Assembly (NCBI RefSeq): GCF_001458175.1
Contig: NZ_CYPW01000027.1
Location: 394,997-458,996, forward strand
Direction of reading: 5' to 3'
DNA from: Shimia marina
GTDB lineage: Bacteria; Pseudomonadota; Alphaproteobacteria; Rhodobacterales; Rhodobacteraceae
DNA length: 64,000 nt
Of the stretch, positions 53,446-64,000 are shown one piece after another. A program made the position numbers and the translations under genes. Numbering within the stretch: the stretch's first letter is position 1; each line of letters begins with the position of its first letter. The notes beneath the pieces were generated by a model. The model worked only from the letters and a program-made list of their open reading frames with translations. It had not been told where the DNA came from and did not search any database.

Positions 53446-54966
53446 ATGAAGCTGAGCCTGTCACGTATTCCTCTGCTTGTGCAGATGGCCCTGATGTCTG
53501 GGGGCATGATGTTTGTGCCCGCGGTGGTGGCCAACCGGCAGAACGATGACCACGTGGCGCAGATGTTTTTCTACTCTGGTCTGCTGGTAATGTTTGCCTG
53601 TGCGCTGATTGCTTTGGCGGTGCAAGGCACACGTCGCAACTTGCGTATCATCGACAACCTGAAGGCCATGTTTCTTGCGATGTTGGTGTTGCCCGCTGTT
53701 CTGGCCATACCGGTTTATGAATCCCTGGATATTGTGCCTTTTGTCACGGTCTACTTTGAAATGGTCAGCAGTTTGACCACAACTGGAATGACCACCTTTG
53801 AACCGGCAAGCATGTTGACAGAGGCCCTGCACCTTTGGCGCGGGATGGTCGGCTGGATGGGGGGATTGTTGATGTGGGTGGCGGCGGCGGCTGTGCTTGC
53901 GCCGTTGAGCCTGGGGGGCTTTGAGGTTACCGCTTTGGGGGATGCGGGGCAAAACAGTAACAATCATGGTCAGATGCAGCGCGCGCGCCCAATGAAACGA
54001 TGGAGCCGAGCCGCGCGGGCCTTGGTGCCCATTTATGTGGGGCTGACATTTGCACTTTGGGTGATGCTGCTGATCCTTGGGGATCGTCCGATCACGGCTT
54101 TGATGCATGCCATGGCCACCCTCTCAACCAGTGGTATTTCTGGCATTGGTGGTGTTGCTGATGCAGCTTCTGGGGTGGCGGGAGAATTGGTTATTTTTCT
54201 CTTTCTGCTCTTTGCGTTGTCGCGCGGTACGTTCAGTTCGGACACGGGGGCTGTGAAGCGCAGCAACCTTTGGGATGATCCTGAACTGCGTCTTGGCTTT
54301 TTGATTGTCGTGGCTGTGCCAGCGATGCTTTTTATGCGCCATTGGTTTGGAGCTCTGGAAGAAGAGGCCATCAACGACAGTGCGGCGGCGATAAAAGCGG
54401 CTTGGGGTGGGGTGTTCACAGTGCTGAGCTTCCTGAGCACAACCGGTTTTGAAAGTTCCGAATGGAGCGTGGCACGAGAGTGGAGCGGTCTTCAGACGCC
54501 CGGTTTGATCCTCTTGGCCTTGGCGATGGTGGGTGGTGGCGTGGCGACCACTGCGGGCGGGGTGAAACTGCTCCGGGTGTATGCGCTTTACCTGCAGGGG
54601 TTGGGTGAAATGGAACGCCTTGTGCATCCAAATGTGGTGCTGGGGCGCCGACGTGCGGCAGCGCAGGGTATCCGGCGCCGGGGCGCAGTGATTGCCTGGG
54701 TGTTTTTCATGCTTTTTGCGCTGTCTTTGGCGGCGGTCACAATGGTGCTTGCTGTGTTGGGCAATAGCTTTCAGGAGGCCTTGATCCTCGCCATCTCCGC
54801 ACTGACCACGACGGGGCCTCTGACGCAGGTGGCGGGTGAGTTTCCGATTGCGATTTCCTCACTTGGTGCGCCGGAAAAGCTTATTATTTGTGCAGCAATG
54901 ATCGTTGGCCGCTTGGAAGCCTTGGCGATCATTGCGTTGATGTCCCCTGATTTGTGGCAGAAATGA
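53446..54966 (+). CDS. trkH: TrkH-family potassium uptake channel
   Basis: 506-residue membrane protein with the fourfold membrane-pore-membrane repeat of SKT channels. Selectivity-filter-type loops appear as SSLTTTGMTTFEP, ATLSTSGISGIGG, FLSTTGFESSEW and SALTTTGPLT, each with the filter glycine. With TrkA it carries out K+ uptake (usually K+/H+ or K+/Na+ coupled). The reading frame extends upstream into trkA, but the ATG right after the trkA stop is the sensible start, although its ribosome binding site is weak, suggesting coupling. Confidence 0.94.
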   Translation: MKLSLSRIPLLVQMALMSGGMMFVPAVVANRQNDDHVAQMFFYSGLLVMFACALIALAVQGTRRNLRIIDNLKAMFLAMLVLPAVLAIPVYESLDIVPFVTVYFEMVSSLTTTGMTTFEPASMLTEALHLWRGMVGWMGGLLMWVAAAAVLAPLSLGGFEVTALGDAGQNSNNHGQMQRARPMKRWSRAARALVPIYVGLTFALWVMLLILGDRPITALMHAMATLSTSGISGIGGVADAASGVAGELVIFLFLLFALSRGTFSSDTGAVKRSNLWDDPELRLGFLIVVAVPAMLFMRHWFGALEEEAINDSAAAIKAAWGGVFTVLSFLSTTGFESSEWSVAREWSGLQTPGLILLALAMVGGGVATTAGGVKLLRVYALYLQGLGEMERLVHPNVVLGRRRAAAQGIRRRGAVIAWVFFMLFALSLAAVTMVLAVLGNSFQEALILAISALTTTGPLTQVAGEFPIAISSLGAPEKLIICAAMIVGRLEALAIIALMSPDLWQK

Positions 54967-55088
54967 TGCGTTTGGTGATAAGGCAGGCAAAAAACTTAAC
55001 TTTTTAGGCTGGTAAGTCTCAAAAACGCGTTCCATACTCGCCTCGCACGACTACCCGATGCACGAACAAGAACAAAGGCAAACGCGAC

Positions 55089-55328
55089 ATGGCTTCGGAT
55101 CGACAGAATCTCCAAGACGCTTTTTTGAATCACGTCCGGAAAACCAAAGTTCCGGTGACTATCTTTTTGATTAACGGTGTGAAATTGCAGGGTGTGATCA
55201 CCTGGTTTGACAATTTTTGTGTGTTGCTGCGCCGCGATGGCCAGAGTCAGCTGGTATATAAGCACGCGATTTCTACCATCATGCCGGCCCAGCCGATCTC
55301 TCTTTATGAAGGCGAAGACGCCTCTTGA
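55089..55328 (+). CDS. hfq: RNA chaperone Hfq
   Basis: 79 residues. Sm-like hexamer that pairs small RNAs with target mRNAs. Sm1 ([26 protein letters not shown]) and Sm2 ([10 protein letters not shown], containing the Hfq-specific KHA) are intact, as are N-terminal [13 protein letters not shown] residues for the proximal face. The C-terminal tail is short, as usual in alphaproteobacteria. The start follows AAAGG. The gene overlaps hflX by one base, an old and widespread pairing. Confidence 0.97.
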   Translation: MASDRQNLQDAFLNHVRKTKVPVTIFLINGVKLQGVITWFDNFCVLLRRDGQSQLVYKHAISTIMPAQPISLYEGEDAS

Positions 55329-56602
55329 TGGAGCATGACACGCAGGTTACCCGCGCTTGGGTCCTGCATCCCGATATCACTAGCGCTGAGCAGCGGCGCG
55401 AGGCCTCTTTCGCATTGGAAGAGGCCATATCGCTTGCAGCCGCGCTTCCTGAGCTTGAAGTTGTAGGCTCAAATGTTGTGCGTTTGTCAAAAGCGCAGCC
55501 CGGTAAGCTGTTTGGATCGGGCAAGATCGAAGAGCTCAAGGCGCTTTTTAAGGCCAATGAGGTGGAGCTGGTCCTGATTGATGGACCGGTGACGCCGGTG
55601 CAGCAGCGCAATCTGGAAAAGGAATGGAAGGTCAAACTTCTGGACCGGACCGGATTGATCCTTGAGATTTTCTCTGATCGGGCGCGCACGCGGGAAGGTG
55701 TGCTGCAGGTTGAAATGGCGGCCTTGTCCTACCAACGTACACGCTTGGTGCGGGCTTGGACCCACCTTGAGCGTCAGCGCGGCGGCCTTGGTTTTGTTGG
55801 TGGTCCCGGCGAGACCCAGATCGAGGCGGATCGTCGTGCGATTGACGATCAACTGGTGCGGTTGCGGCGGCAATTGGCGAAGGTGGTGAAAACCCGTGAA
55901 TTGCATCGCAAAGCGCGCGCGAAAGTGCCGTTTCCGATTGTTGCTCTGGTGGGCTATACCAACGCCGGAAAATCGACGCTTTTCAACCGTGTCACCGGTG
56001 CGGATGTGATGGCGAAAGATATGCTTTTTGCCACGCTCGATCCAACCATGCGGGCGGTGGAGCTTCCCAACAACGGACCTGAGGTGATCCTGTCGGATAC
56101 GGTGGGGTTCATCAGTGATCTGCCAACACAGCTTGTGGCGGCGTTTCGGGCGACACTGGAAGAGGTGCTGGCGGCGGATCTGGTGCTGCATGTGCGCGAC
56201 ATTGCACATCCTGAAACAGAACATCAGGCTGAGGACGTGCGCAGCATTCTTGAAACGCTTGGCATGAGCGAGGAAACGCCGCAGATTGAGGTCTGGAACA
56301 AGATTGATCTGTTGGACGCCGATGACAGAGAGGCTGTTGTGGCTCGGGCGGAGCGTGAAGAGGGTATCTTTGCGGTTTCTGCTGTCAGTGGTCAGGGTCT
56401 GGATGACATGTTTGCGGCCATTGCCAAGGCCTTGGCCAGTGAGAAGACCCGTGAAGTGCTCTCCCTGAGCTTTTCGGAAGGCAAAGCGCGGGCTTGGCTG
56501 TTTAAGGAAGGCGTGGTTGAAGCGGAAACGCAGACCGACGAAGGCTTTGAAATCGAAGTGCTTTGGAGTGCCAAGCAGCGCGCGCAGTATCAGACGCTGT
56601 AG
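55328..56602 (+). CDS. hflX: Ribosome-associated GTPase HflX
   Basis: 424 residues. GTPase that binds and splits stalled or stressed 70S ribosomes. N-terminal HflX-specific domain with GKLFGSGKIEELK and the coiled helical RTRLVRAWTHLERQRGG leading to GFVGGPGETQIE; G domain with G1 VGYTNAGKSTLFN (near 209-221), the FATLDPTMR switch, G3 SDTVGFI and G4 WNKIDLLD. Starts at the ATG that overlaps the hfq stop codon (TGATG); a TTG one codon earlier is less likely. Confidence 0.95.
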   Translation: MEHDTQVTRAWVLHPDITSAEQRREASFALEEAISLAAALPELEVVGSNVVRLSKAQPGKLFGSGKIEELKALFKANEVELVLIDGPVTPVQQRNLEKEWKVKLLDRTGLILEIFSDRARTREGVLQVEMAALSYQRTRLVRAWTHLERQRGGLGFVGGPGETQIEADRRAIDDQLVRLRRQLAKVVKTRELHRKARAKVPFPIVALVGYTNAGKSTLFNRVTGADVMAKDMLFATLDPTMRAVELPNNGPEVILSDTVGFISDLPTQLVAAFRATLEEVLAADLVLHVRDIAHPETEHQAEDVRSILETLGMSEETPQIEVWNKIDLLDADDREAVVARAEREEGIFAVSAVSGQGLDDMFAAIAKALASEKTREVLSLSFSEGKARAWLFKEGVVEAETQTDEGFEIEVLWSAKQRAQYQTL

Positions 56603-56631
56603 GCGTCTGATTTTCAGAAATTCTTAGAGAC

Positions 56632-59097
56632 CTAAGGTGTGGGCGTTATGATTGTAACGCCCACAGCTGCGGCGCGCGCGAGCTCTTTGTCCAAGGACAT
56701 TGGGATGTATTCACCACGCCTCCAAAGCTGTGCCATATCGTCATAAAAGCGCGATAGGAAATGGCCAGATTGCCCGGTTGAGATCACAAAGACAGAGCTG
56801 TCGGGATCGGCAAAATCGTAGACGCCACGATAGCCTGCGGCGTGAACATTCAGGAATGGATTGTCTCCTACACCGGCAGTTTTGCCGCGCTGAAGGGTGT
56901 TGTCGCCGCCAGAGGTGGATTGGCGGATGTTGACGAAATAGCGCAGGAGCGGAACCTTGCCGAGTGTCGGGTGATCATGGGTTGCCTGATGAGCATCTCC
57001 CCAACGCAGTGCCTCTAGCTGTTGGCCGTAGCGCTCTTCAATTGCCAGAAGCGCATCATCCAATGCGAGCTGTGCCATTTCGGAACATGTTTCCATACGC
57101 GCGCTTTGACGGACGTCACACCAGGCGGCGGCGCCCTCCACATCCCGGAACACCCGTTCGATGAAGAGAGGTTCCACATGGGTGAACTCCTCGGCCAGCG
57201 GGCCAAGATCGTCGCGGATGAGGCGGCTTTGCAGGCTGCGCATCCACGCCGCATAGATCAGGGGTTCGGGCATATGTTCGTTCATCTCGCCATTCCACTC
57301 AGACAGAAGCGCCAATGCGCGTTGACGTTGGCGTGCGCGAGAACCATCTGGCGCTGCTTCGCTTGTGTACCAAAGATCTGCGGCGATTAGAGGCAGGAGC
57401 GCCCGAGCCGAAAAGCTGACGGTATCCAACTGTGCTTCGATAAAACTATCGCGGGTGTGGACGCGGCGGTTCTGCATCAGGCGTTGCCAGCGCTGGATGC
57501 GTTGGCTGTCCCCCCACAAGAACGAGATATGGCGGGGGAAGGGGCGCTCTACAATTTTATTGTTGGTATTGCCGAGAATGCCGCCGGAGGGTTTCTCGAA
57601 GGTGGGGGTATCTGTGGCTGGGAGCAGGCCCTGCCACTGGTTTTCCGGCCGCCATCCAAGGGAAGGCAGGCGTCCTTGACTTTGATGGATTGCGTCGCGA
57701 CGCGGCAGAGCGCCGATCAAAGCCATGGCCACATCATTTTGGTCGGCCAAAGTCAGGGTCAAACCGGGGGCAGTATGGTCTTTGCCGGTGGCCAGCGCCG
57801 CTGAAATATCTGTCGCGCGCATGAGCCCCATGAGCGCTGTGGTTGAGCGATCTTGTGGGCTGAGCGCGGTCCAGCCAAGGGACGCTACGTGGCCGGGGGG
57901 CGTCACTGCCGCGAGATTGAACGCAGAGCCGGGAAGAACGGGGCCATTGTCTGTCCAGCGCAGGGTGAGCGTGACGGGCTTGGCATCCTTGATGTTGATG
58001 ATCGACTTGCGTGTTTTGAAAGGCTTGAAACCTGTGGATGTGCGATAGGACTCTGGGTTTGACGCATCTAGTTCTTCGATGAAGATGTCCTGGTCATCGA
58101 CATAGGCCGCTGTCACCCCCCAGCCCAGCTGATCACTGCGCCCTGCCAGAATGGCTGGAATGCCGGGAATGGTGGCACCGATCACACCACCGCTTTGCAG
58201 CTCTAGGCGGGCCAGATACCAGATTGCGGGTGCAGACAGACCGAGGTGCGGGTCATTTGCCAGCAAGGTGCCGCCGGCGGCGCTGCGCGAAGGGGCCGCA
58301 GCCCATGCATTGGAGGCCCCAGACAGAGGGAGCGGCGTAAATGGAGACAGTGGATGTGCAGGCAAAGGTTGGGACTGCGCAAATACAGGCGTGCCCGGCA
58401 CCAGATTGGCGTATTTGGGCAGGGTTGCGATGCCTTTACCGGGGGCATCAGGCAGGATGTCACGCAGACGATCTGCATCGGGGAGGGCAAGAGATGTGCG
58501 CGCGCGCAGCACCTCTGATTGCAGGTGACCCGTGAGCTGAAGCGCCATAAGCTTCTGAAGCGCAATGGAATCTGCGGGTTGCCAGGGCGCGAAGGTCTGC
58601 TGGAACAAGAATAACTCGGGTGCGCCGCGCCCCAATGCTTCTTGGTTGACCTCCTCAATGCGGGCATTCACGCCGCGTGCATAGGCTTGAAGCGCGATCA
58701 GTATGTCGGGATCCTGTGCGGATACGGACATGCGGGCCGCCGTGGCCAAATCGAGCCGGCGCATCAGGGTGTCGATTTCCAGCGTTTGTTGCCCAAACAC
58801 TTCGGAGAGGCGGCCCTGTACAGTGCGCCGCATTGTGATCATTTGCCAGAGCCGGTCCTGTGCATGGGCATAACCGAGGCCAAAGAAAACATCCTCGTCA
58901 TTGTTCCCAAAAATATGCGGGACATTGGCGTTGTTGCGGATGATTTCGACAGGTTGCGAAATACCGCTTGCGGTGAAGGTTTTATCATAGGTCGGGAGGC
59001 TGCGCGAGGCGAGGAAATAGATCATCGCCACTGCAAGCACGACGAGAATCACCAAGCCGCTGGCGATGCGCATCAGCCATTGAAAAAAGGTCGCCAT
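56632..59097 (-). CDS. Penicillin acylase family N-terminal nucleophile hydrolase
   Basis: 821 residues, exported or anchored by an N-terminal hydrophobic helix (residues ~11-30). As in the family, the precursor should self-cleave before a catalytic serine: S262 in LSGASNAWA begins the beta subunit, followed by LLANDPHLGL. The alpha part carries the FGLGYAHAQDRLWQM signature near residue 75-89. Substrates range from beta-lactams to acyl-homoserine lactones; long-chain AHL acylases belong here, which would matter in quorum-sensing Roseobacters, but the substrate is not readable. The start follows AGGGACAG. Divergent from the dehydrogenase gene. Confidence 0.9.
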   Translation of the reverse strand: MATFFQWLMRIASGLVILVVLAVAMIYFLASRSLPTYDKTFTASGISQPVEIIRNNANVPHIFGNNDEDVFFGLGYAHAQDRLWQMITMRRTVQGRLSEVFGQQTLEIDTLMRRLDLATAARMSVSAQDPDILIALQAYARGVNARIEEVNQEALGRGAPELFLFQQTFAPWQPADSIALQKLMALQLTGHLQSEVLRARTSLALPDADRLRDILPDAPGKGIATLPKYANLVPGTPVFAQSQPLPAHPLSPFTPLPLSGASNAWAAAPSRSAAGGTLLANDPHLGLSAPAIWYLARLELQSGGVIGATIPGIPAILAGRSDQLGWGVTAAYVDDQDIFIEELDASNPESYRTSTGFKPFKTRKSIINIKDAKPVTLTLRWTDNGPVLPGSAFNLAAVTPPGHVASLGWTALSPQDRSTTALMGLMRATDISAALATGKDHTAPGLTLTLADQNDVAMALIGALPRRDAIHQSQGRLPSLGWRPENQWQGLLPATDTPTFEKPSGGILGNTNNKIVERPFPRHISFLWGDSQRIQRWQRLMQNRRVHTRDSFIEAQLDTVSFSARALLPLIAADLWYTSEAAPDGSRARQRQRALALLSEWNGEMNEHMPEPLIYAAWMRSLQSRLIRDDLGPLAEEFTHVEPLFIERVFRDVEGAAAWCDVRQSARMETCSEMAQLALDDALLAIEERYGQQLEALRWGDAHQATHDHPTLGKVPLLRYFVNIRQSTSGGDNTLQRGKTAGVGDNPFLNVHAAGYRGVYDFADPDSSVFVISTGQSGHFLSRFYDDMAQLWRRGEYIPMSLDKELARAAAVGVTIITPTP

Positions 59098-59178
59098 GTC
59101 TCTGTCCCTGATTGTTCTTGCCTTCTGCGGGTGCAGGCGAGACAAGTATTACGACGAATGACAGACAGGGGAAAGCCA

Positions 59179-60051
59179 ATGGCAAAAGTTGCGTTTTTGG
59201 GCTTGGGAGTGATGGGCTATCCGATGGCCGGATATCTTTTGAAAGAGGGGCATGAGGTCACGGTTTATAACCGCACGACCGCCAAAGCGGAGGCCTGGGC
59301 CAATGAACATGGCGGAGCGTTTGCTGCCACGCCGCGTGAAGCGGCTTTGGAGGCTGAGTTTGTCATGTGCTGTGTGGGCAATGATGATGATCTTCGCTCT
59401 GTCTGTCTGGGCGAGGATGGTGCCTTTGCGGGCATGCATTCGGGGGCCACATTTGTTGATCATACGACGGTGTCTGCAAAAGTGACCTCTGAGCTTTACA
59501 GTGCGGCCGCGGAAAAAAGCGTCGCCTTTGTGGATGCGCCTGTCTCAGGCGGTCAGGCCGGTGCTGAAAACGGTATTTTGTCGATCATGTGCGGTGGTGA
59601 CCAAGCCGCCTACGACAAGGCAGAGCCGATCATGCAGGCCTATGGGCGCTCAATCAAACGTTTGGGAGAAAGTGGTGCTGGTCAGCTGACCAAGATGGTC
59701 AATCAGATTTGCATTGCTGGTCTGGTACAGGGCCTTTCAGAGGGGCTGAATTTTGCTGAGAAAGCCGGGCTGGATGGGCGCGCGGTTGTTGAGGTGATTG
59801 CCGGGGGGGCCGCAGGCAGCTGGCAGATGCAGAACCGGTATGAAACCATGATTGAGGATCAGTTTGAGCACGGGTTTGCCGTGGACTGGATGCGCAAAGA
59901 TCTCGGCATTGTGTTGTCCACTGGCGATGAGATTGGGGCGAGCTTGCCGGTGACGGCGCTGGTGGATCAATTCTACAAAGATGTGCAGAAGCTCGGCGGT
60001 GGGCGTTGGGATACATCCAGTCTGATCAAACGCCTGCGCGCGCTGGATTGA
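59179..60051 (+). CDS. NAD(P)-dependent beta-hydroxyacid dehydrogenase
   Basis: 290 residues of the 3-hydroxyisobutyrate dehydrogenase/tartronate semialdehyde reductase family. The Rossmann start is VAFLGLGVMGYPMAGYL, the substrate motif is FVDAPVSGGQAGAENG near residue 119-134, and the catalytic lysine is in GAGQLTKMVNQ near residue 170. The exact substrate cannot be fixed; Roseobacter genomes hold several paralogues. The frame is open for 179 codons upstream, but AGGGGAAA directly before the ATG at 59179 and the family N-terminus fix the start. Followed by a strong terminator. Confidence 0.9.
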   Translation: MAKVAFLGLGVMGYPMAGYLLKEGHEVTVYNRTTAKAEAWANEHGGAFAATPREAALEAEFVMCCVGNDDDLRSVCLGEDGAFAGMHSGATFVDHTTVSAKVTSELYSAAAEKSVAFVDAPVSGGQAGAENGILSIMCGGDQAAYDKAEPIMQAYGRSIKRLGESGAGQLTKMVNQICIAGLVQGLSEGLNFAEKAGLDGRAVVEVIAGGAAGSWQMQNRYETMIEDQFEHGFAVDWMRKDLGIVLSTGDEIGASLPVTALVDQFYKDVQKLGGGRWDTSSLIKRLRALD

Positions 60052-60074
60052 TTTTTTCAAGCTTTTAGAAACAA

Positions 60075-60102
60075 ATAAAGCGCGGGATGCCCCGCGCTTT
60101 AT
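60075..60102. terminator. Bidirectional terminator after the dehydrogenase gene
   Basis: ATAAAGCGCGGG and CCCGCGCTTTAT are a perfect 12-bp stem around ATGC, between convergent genes. Confidence 0.88.
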
Positions 60103-60132
60103 CTTTGGAAAATGAACGGGCAGGGCCGTTAC

Positions 60133-60693
60133 TTATGGGATGATGCGCGTATATTTGATGCCTTCGAGCGTTGCGCCAATCTTGAGGCCTGCTTGACCAA
60201 ACACCACGGCAATCACCGGGGCCAGCAAGTTGGTGGTCTCTGCGCTGAGATCGCCGCCTTCATTGGCCACAACATACTCAACGCCCGCGCCGGCAGCCCA
60301 GCCATTGGAACGGCGGAATTCAGACAGGGCACCTTCGGTCATGAAGAACAGAACATGTGCGTGTTGTTGTGCCCCAAATTGCAGGCCAACGCTGCCTTTG
60401 GTCGCGGAGTAGTAATCGACGGTCACGTCGTTGACCCGCAGCGCACCGCGGCCATATCCGCCGCCAAAGCCCAGACCTGCTTCTGTGATCAGCGGCATCA
60501 CCAAAATGCCGGTGGATTTGTCGCGCAGATCGCGGGTGTTGGGGTATTCGTTGTAGAGATAATTCAGCGTGGTATCGACGCGTGCGTCGATTTCATTGGC
60601 GCCATTAGAGCCGATGCCATTGCCGCATGCGGCGGTCATGCCTGCAGCTGCGAGGCCGGTCAGCGCAAAGCCGCGACGAGTGAGATTGTTCAT
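60133..60693 (-). CDS. SYLF/YSC84-domain Tat-type lipoprotein
   Basis: 186 residues. The N-terminus has a twin-arginine motif (NLTRRGFALTG) running into a lipobox (MTAAC), so it is probably exported folded by Tat and lipidated at Cys 23. The rest is a SYLF (Ysc84-like) domain: VMPLITEAGLGFGGGYGRGAL, YYSATKGSVGLQFGAQ and EGALSEFR are family segments. Such domains bind phosphoinositides in eukaryotes; the bacterial role is unclear. A good promoter precedes it. Start at MNNLTRR; upstream frame is unsupported. Confidence 0.82.
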   Translation of the reverse strand: MNNLTRRGFALTGLAAAGMTAACGNGIGSNGANEIDARVDTTLNYLYNEYPNTRDLRDKSTGILVMPLITEAGLGFGGGYGRGALRVNDVTVDYYSATKGSVGLQFGAQQHAHVLFFMTEGALSEFRRSNGWAAGAGVEYVVANEGGDLSAETTNLLAPVIAVVFGQAGLKIGATLEGIKYTRIIP

Positions 60694-60747
60694 GATGTTG
60701 CCTGTATTCTGTTTGCTCGTGGTCCGGTTGGGTCCGGGATTGACCGC

Positions 60748-60776
60748 AGTATAGTCAGCCCCGAACAACCTGTCAC
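60748..60776 (-). promoter_or_regulatory. Promoter of the SYLF lipoprotein gene
   Basis: Minus strand: GTGACA (complement of 60771-60776), 17 bases, TATACT (complement of 60748-60753), with the expected start ~50 bases before the ATG. One of the best promoter matches in the window. Confidence 0.65.
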
Positions 60777-60791
60777 TAGATGTGCGCCTGT

Positions 60792-62430
<1,639 letters not shown>

Positions 62431-62469
62431 ACCCGTGGTGCAAGTTACTGAAATTGAAAGATAAGAGTG

Positions 62470-64000
62470 ATGAAAGACGCGCAGCACATCTCTGTTGGCG
62501 GGGCGCCGGAAGGCTTTGACGCACAGCTTATTCTCAATGAGGTAGAAAAGAGCGGTGGCCCGGTCATGCATGTGGCCCGTGATGACAAGCGGATGGTGGC
62601 GACGCGGGCGGCGCTGGAGTTTTTCCGGCCAGACATGCCCGTGATTGTCTTTCCGGGGTGGGATTGTCTGCCATATGATCGAGTGTCCCCCAATGCCGAT
62701 ATTTCCGCCACGCGGATGGCGACCCTGGCGGGGTTGGTACATGGGATGCCTCAGCAGTTTGTTTTGCTGACAACGCTGAATGCTGCGACACAACGTGTGC
62801 CGGCGCGCGATGTGCTCAAAGAGGCCGCCTTCCGTGCCCATGTTGATGGGCGCGTAGATGAAGGAGCATTGCGTAAGTTTCTGGTACGTATGGGGTTTTC
62901 TCAAGCGCCGACTGTGATGGAACCCGGCGATTATGCCATTCGAGGCGGCATCATTGATATTTTTCCTCCCGGTGACACCGGTCCGGTTCGGTTGGATTTC
63001 TTTGGGGATGTTCTGGACGGAGCGCGCCGCTTTGATCCCGCGACCCAACGCACGACGGAAAAGCTCGACAACATTGAGTTGGCACCGGTCAGTGAAGTCA
63101 TTCTGGATGAAGCGGCGATTACGCGATTCCGACAGAACTACCGCATTGAATTTGGCGCGGCGGGCACGGACGATCCGCTCTATGAAGCGATCAGCGCCGG
63201 ACGCAAACATCAGGGTGTTGAACACTGGATGCCGTTTTTTCACGAGCGTCTGGAAACCTTGTTTGACTACCTGCCGGATGCCTCCATTTCTGTTGATGAT
63301 CAGATGGATGTGGCGCGCATTGCGCGTTGGGATGCCGTTGACGATCAATATGAAACCCGCAAACATGCGATGAGCCAGAAGGCGCGGATGGATACGGTCT
63401 ATAAGCCTGTGCCGCCGGGTCTGTTGTATTTGGATGAAGCCGCGTGGGATCAGGCCGTTGCAGGGCGGCGGATGTTGCATTTTTCGGCTTTGCCGCAGGC
63501 CTCAGGCCCCGGAACGATTGACGCTGGTGGGCGGATTGGGCGCAATTTCGCTCCTGAGAGGCAACAAGAAAGTCTGAGCCTTTTCGGGGCTTTGGCGGAA
63601 CATATTAACAAGAAATTACCAGATGGTCCGGTTGTTGTTGCCAGCTACTCCGAGGGGGCACGTGAGCGTTTGAGCGGGCTTATCGAAGATGAAGGTTTGG
63701 CTGAAACCATTCATGTCAAAGATGCCAGCCGGATTGGCACGAGCGGGTTGTATCTGGCGGTCTGGGCTTTGGAACATGGGTTTGAAACGCCGCATATGAC
63801 GGTGATTTCAGAGCAGGATGTTTTAGGGGATCGGTTGATCCGGGCGCCGCGTAAGAAGAAGCGGGCAGAGAATTTCCTGACGGAAACACAATCTTTGAGC
63901 CCGGGTGATCTGGTGGTGCATGTAGACCATGGCATCGGGCGCTATCTTGGGCTTGAAGTGGTCACGGCGGCTGGGGCCGCGCATGAGACGATTTCTCTGG
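62470..64000 (+). CDS. mfd: Transcription-repair coupling factor Mfd, N-terminal part
   Basis: The first 510 codons of Mfd, cut by the right edge. Mfd pushes stalled RNA polymerase off DNA lesions and recruits UvrA. The visible part holds the UvrB-like D1a/D2/D1b region, with VIVFPGWDCLPYDRVSPN near residues 58-75 and YAIRGGIIDIFPPGD near 156-170. At the end comes the start of the RNA polymerase-interacting (CarD-like) domain, LSPGDLVVHVDHGIGRYLGLE, near residues 476-496. The translocase motor lies outside. ATG preceded by GATAAGAG. Confidence 0.95.
   Translation, partial: MKDAQHISVGGAPEGFDAQLILNEVEKSGGPVMHVARDDKRMVATRAALEFFRPDMPVIVFPGWDCLPYDRVSPNADISATRMATLAGLVHGMPQQFVLLTTLNAATQRVPARDVLKEAAFRAHVDGRVDEGALRKFLVRMGFSQAPTVMEPGDYAIRGGIIDIFPPGDTGPVRLDFFGDVLDGARRFDPATQRTTEKLDNIELAPVSEVILDEAAITRFRQNYRIEFGAAGTDDPLYEAISAGRKHQGVEHWMPFFHERLETLFDYLPDASISVDDQMDVARIARWDAVDDQYETRKHAMSQKARMDTVYKPVPPGLLYLDEAAWDQAVAGRRMLHFSALPQASGPGTIDAGGRIGRNFAPERQQESLSLFGALAEHINKKLPDGPVVVASYSEGARERLSGLIEDEGLAETIHVKDASRIGTSGLYLAVWALEHGFETPHMTVISEQDVLGDRLIRAPRKKKRAENFLTETQSLSPGDLVVHVDHGIGRYLGLEVVTAAGAAHETISL

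Noticed and set aside
56638-56665. Terminator between hflX and the penicillin acylase gene
   Set aside because: The 10-bp hairpin overlaps the coding end of the acylase gene and has no T run on either side.
58642-59178. 179-codon N-terminal extension of the dehydrogenase gene
   Set aside because: It is antisense to the penicillin acylase gene; a strong ribosome binding site and the family N-terminus place the start at 59179.

Overview
The window reads as a contiguous piece of chromosome from a member of the Roseobacter group (Rhodobacteraceae, Alphaproteobacteria). This rests on gene content and order rather than a database search: a trpGD-ung-trpC-moaC-moeA-lexA string, a dusB-ntrBC-ntrYX-trkA-trkH-hfq-hflX string with an NtrC that lacks the sigma-54 loop, a ccm cluster carrying an endolysin/holin pair, a Rhodobacter-type GTTC-N7-GTTC SOS box in front of lexA, and a large fused indolepyruvate oxidoreductase. 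I see no rRNA, tRNA, insertion sequence, CRISPR array or integrase. Both ends are cut inside genes (tkt on the left, mfd on the right).

Layout. 1-7.2 kb: transketolase; a coiled-coil/ZapA cell-division pair followed by a YiiX-like hydrolase and a b561-type cytochrome; then, on the minus strand, purL, a cysteine-rich protein, bolA, a small membrane protein and the monothiol glutaredoxin grxD. 7.4-16 kb: an Omp85-type barrel with a mechanosensitive channel, a LysR regulator with a candidate small RNA in its 3' region, and the fused indolepyruvate oxidoreductase. 16-24 kb: acyltransferase, murI, argC, and ccmE, ccmF and ccmH with a GH108 endolysin and holin between ccmE and ccmF, then an enoyl-CoA hydratase-like gene. 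24-29 kb: DUF2087 protein, RTX-repeat protein, gltA, gltX. 29-36.6 kb: comEC converging on lexA, and the tightly overlapped trp/molybdopterin operon. 36.7-43 kb: deacetylase-like protein, hpt, COQ10-like protein, a MerR regulator divergent from a thiopurine methyltransferase, amt, pncC and pgpA. 43.7-56.6 kb: the nitrogen-regulation, potassium-uptake, Hfq and HflX string, with two paralogous lipoproteins between ntrX and trkA. 56.6-64 kb: penicillin acylase family protein, a beta-hydroxyacid dehydrogenase, a SYLF lipoprotein, hemB, a small membrane protein and mfd.

How the genes fit together. Nitrogen control (NtrB/NtrC, NtrY/NtrX) lies about 2 kb from amt, whose upstream region holds two clear dyads. 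Envelope and division functions recur (ZapA pair, MurI, MscS, Omp85 barrel, endolysin/holin, penicillin acylase, acyltransferase). Haem and cytochrome supply appears in ccmE/F/H, hemB and cytochrome b561. Fe-S trafficking is represented by Grx4 and BolA. DNA repair is represented by ung, lexA and mfd.

The points most worth following up are: the endolysin/holin pair, which resembles the unlinked lysis genes of the Rhodobacter gene transfer agent; loss of the GAFTGA loop in both NtrC and NtrX; a candidate ~80-nt minus-strand RNA with an anti-Shine-Dalgarno segment near 11.0 kb; and several well-formed promoters and operator-like palindromes. Most of the window is otherwise ordinary housekeeping DNA.
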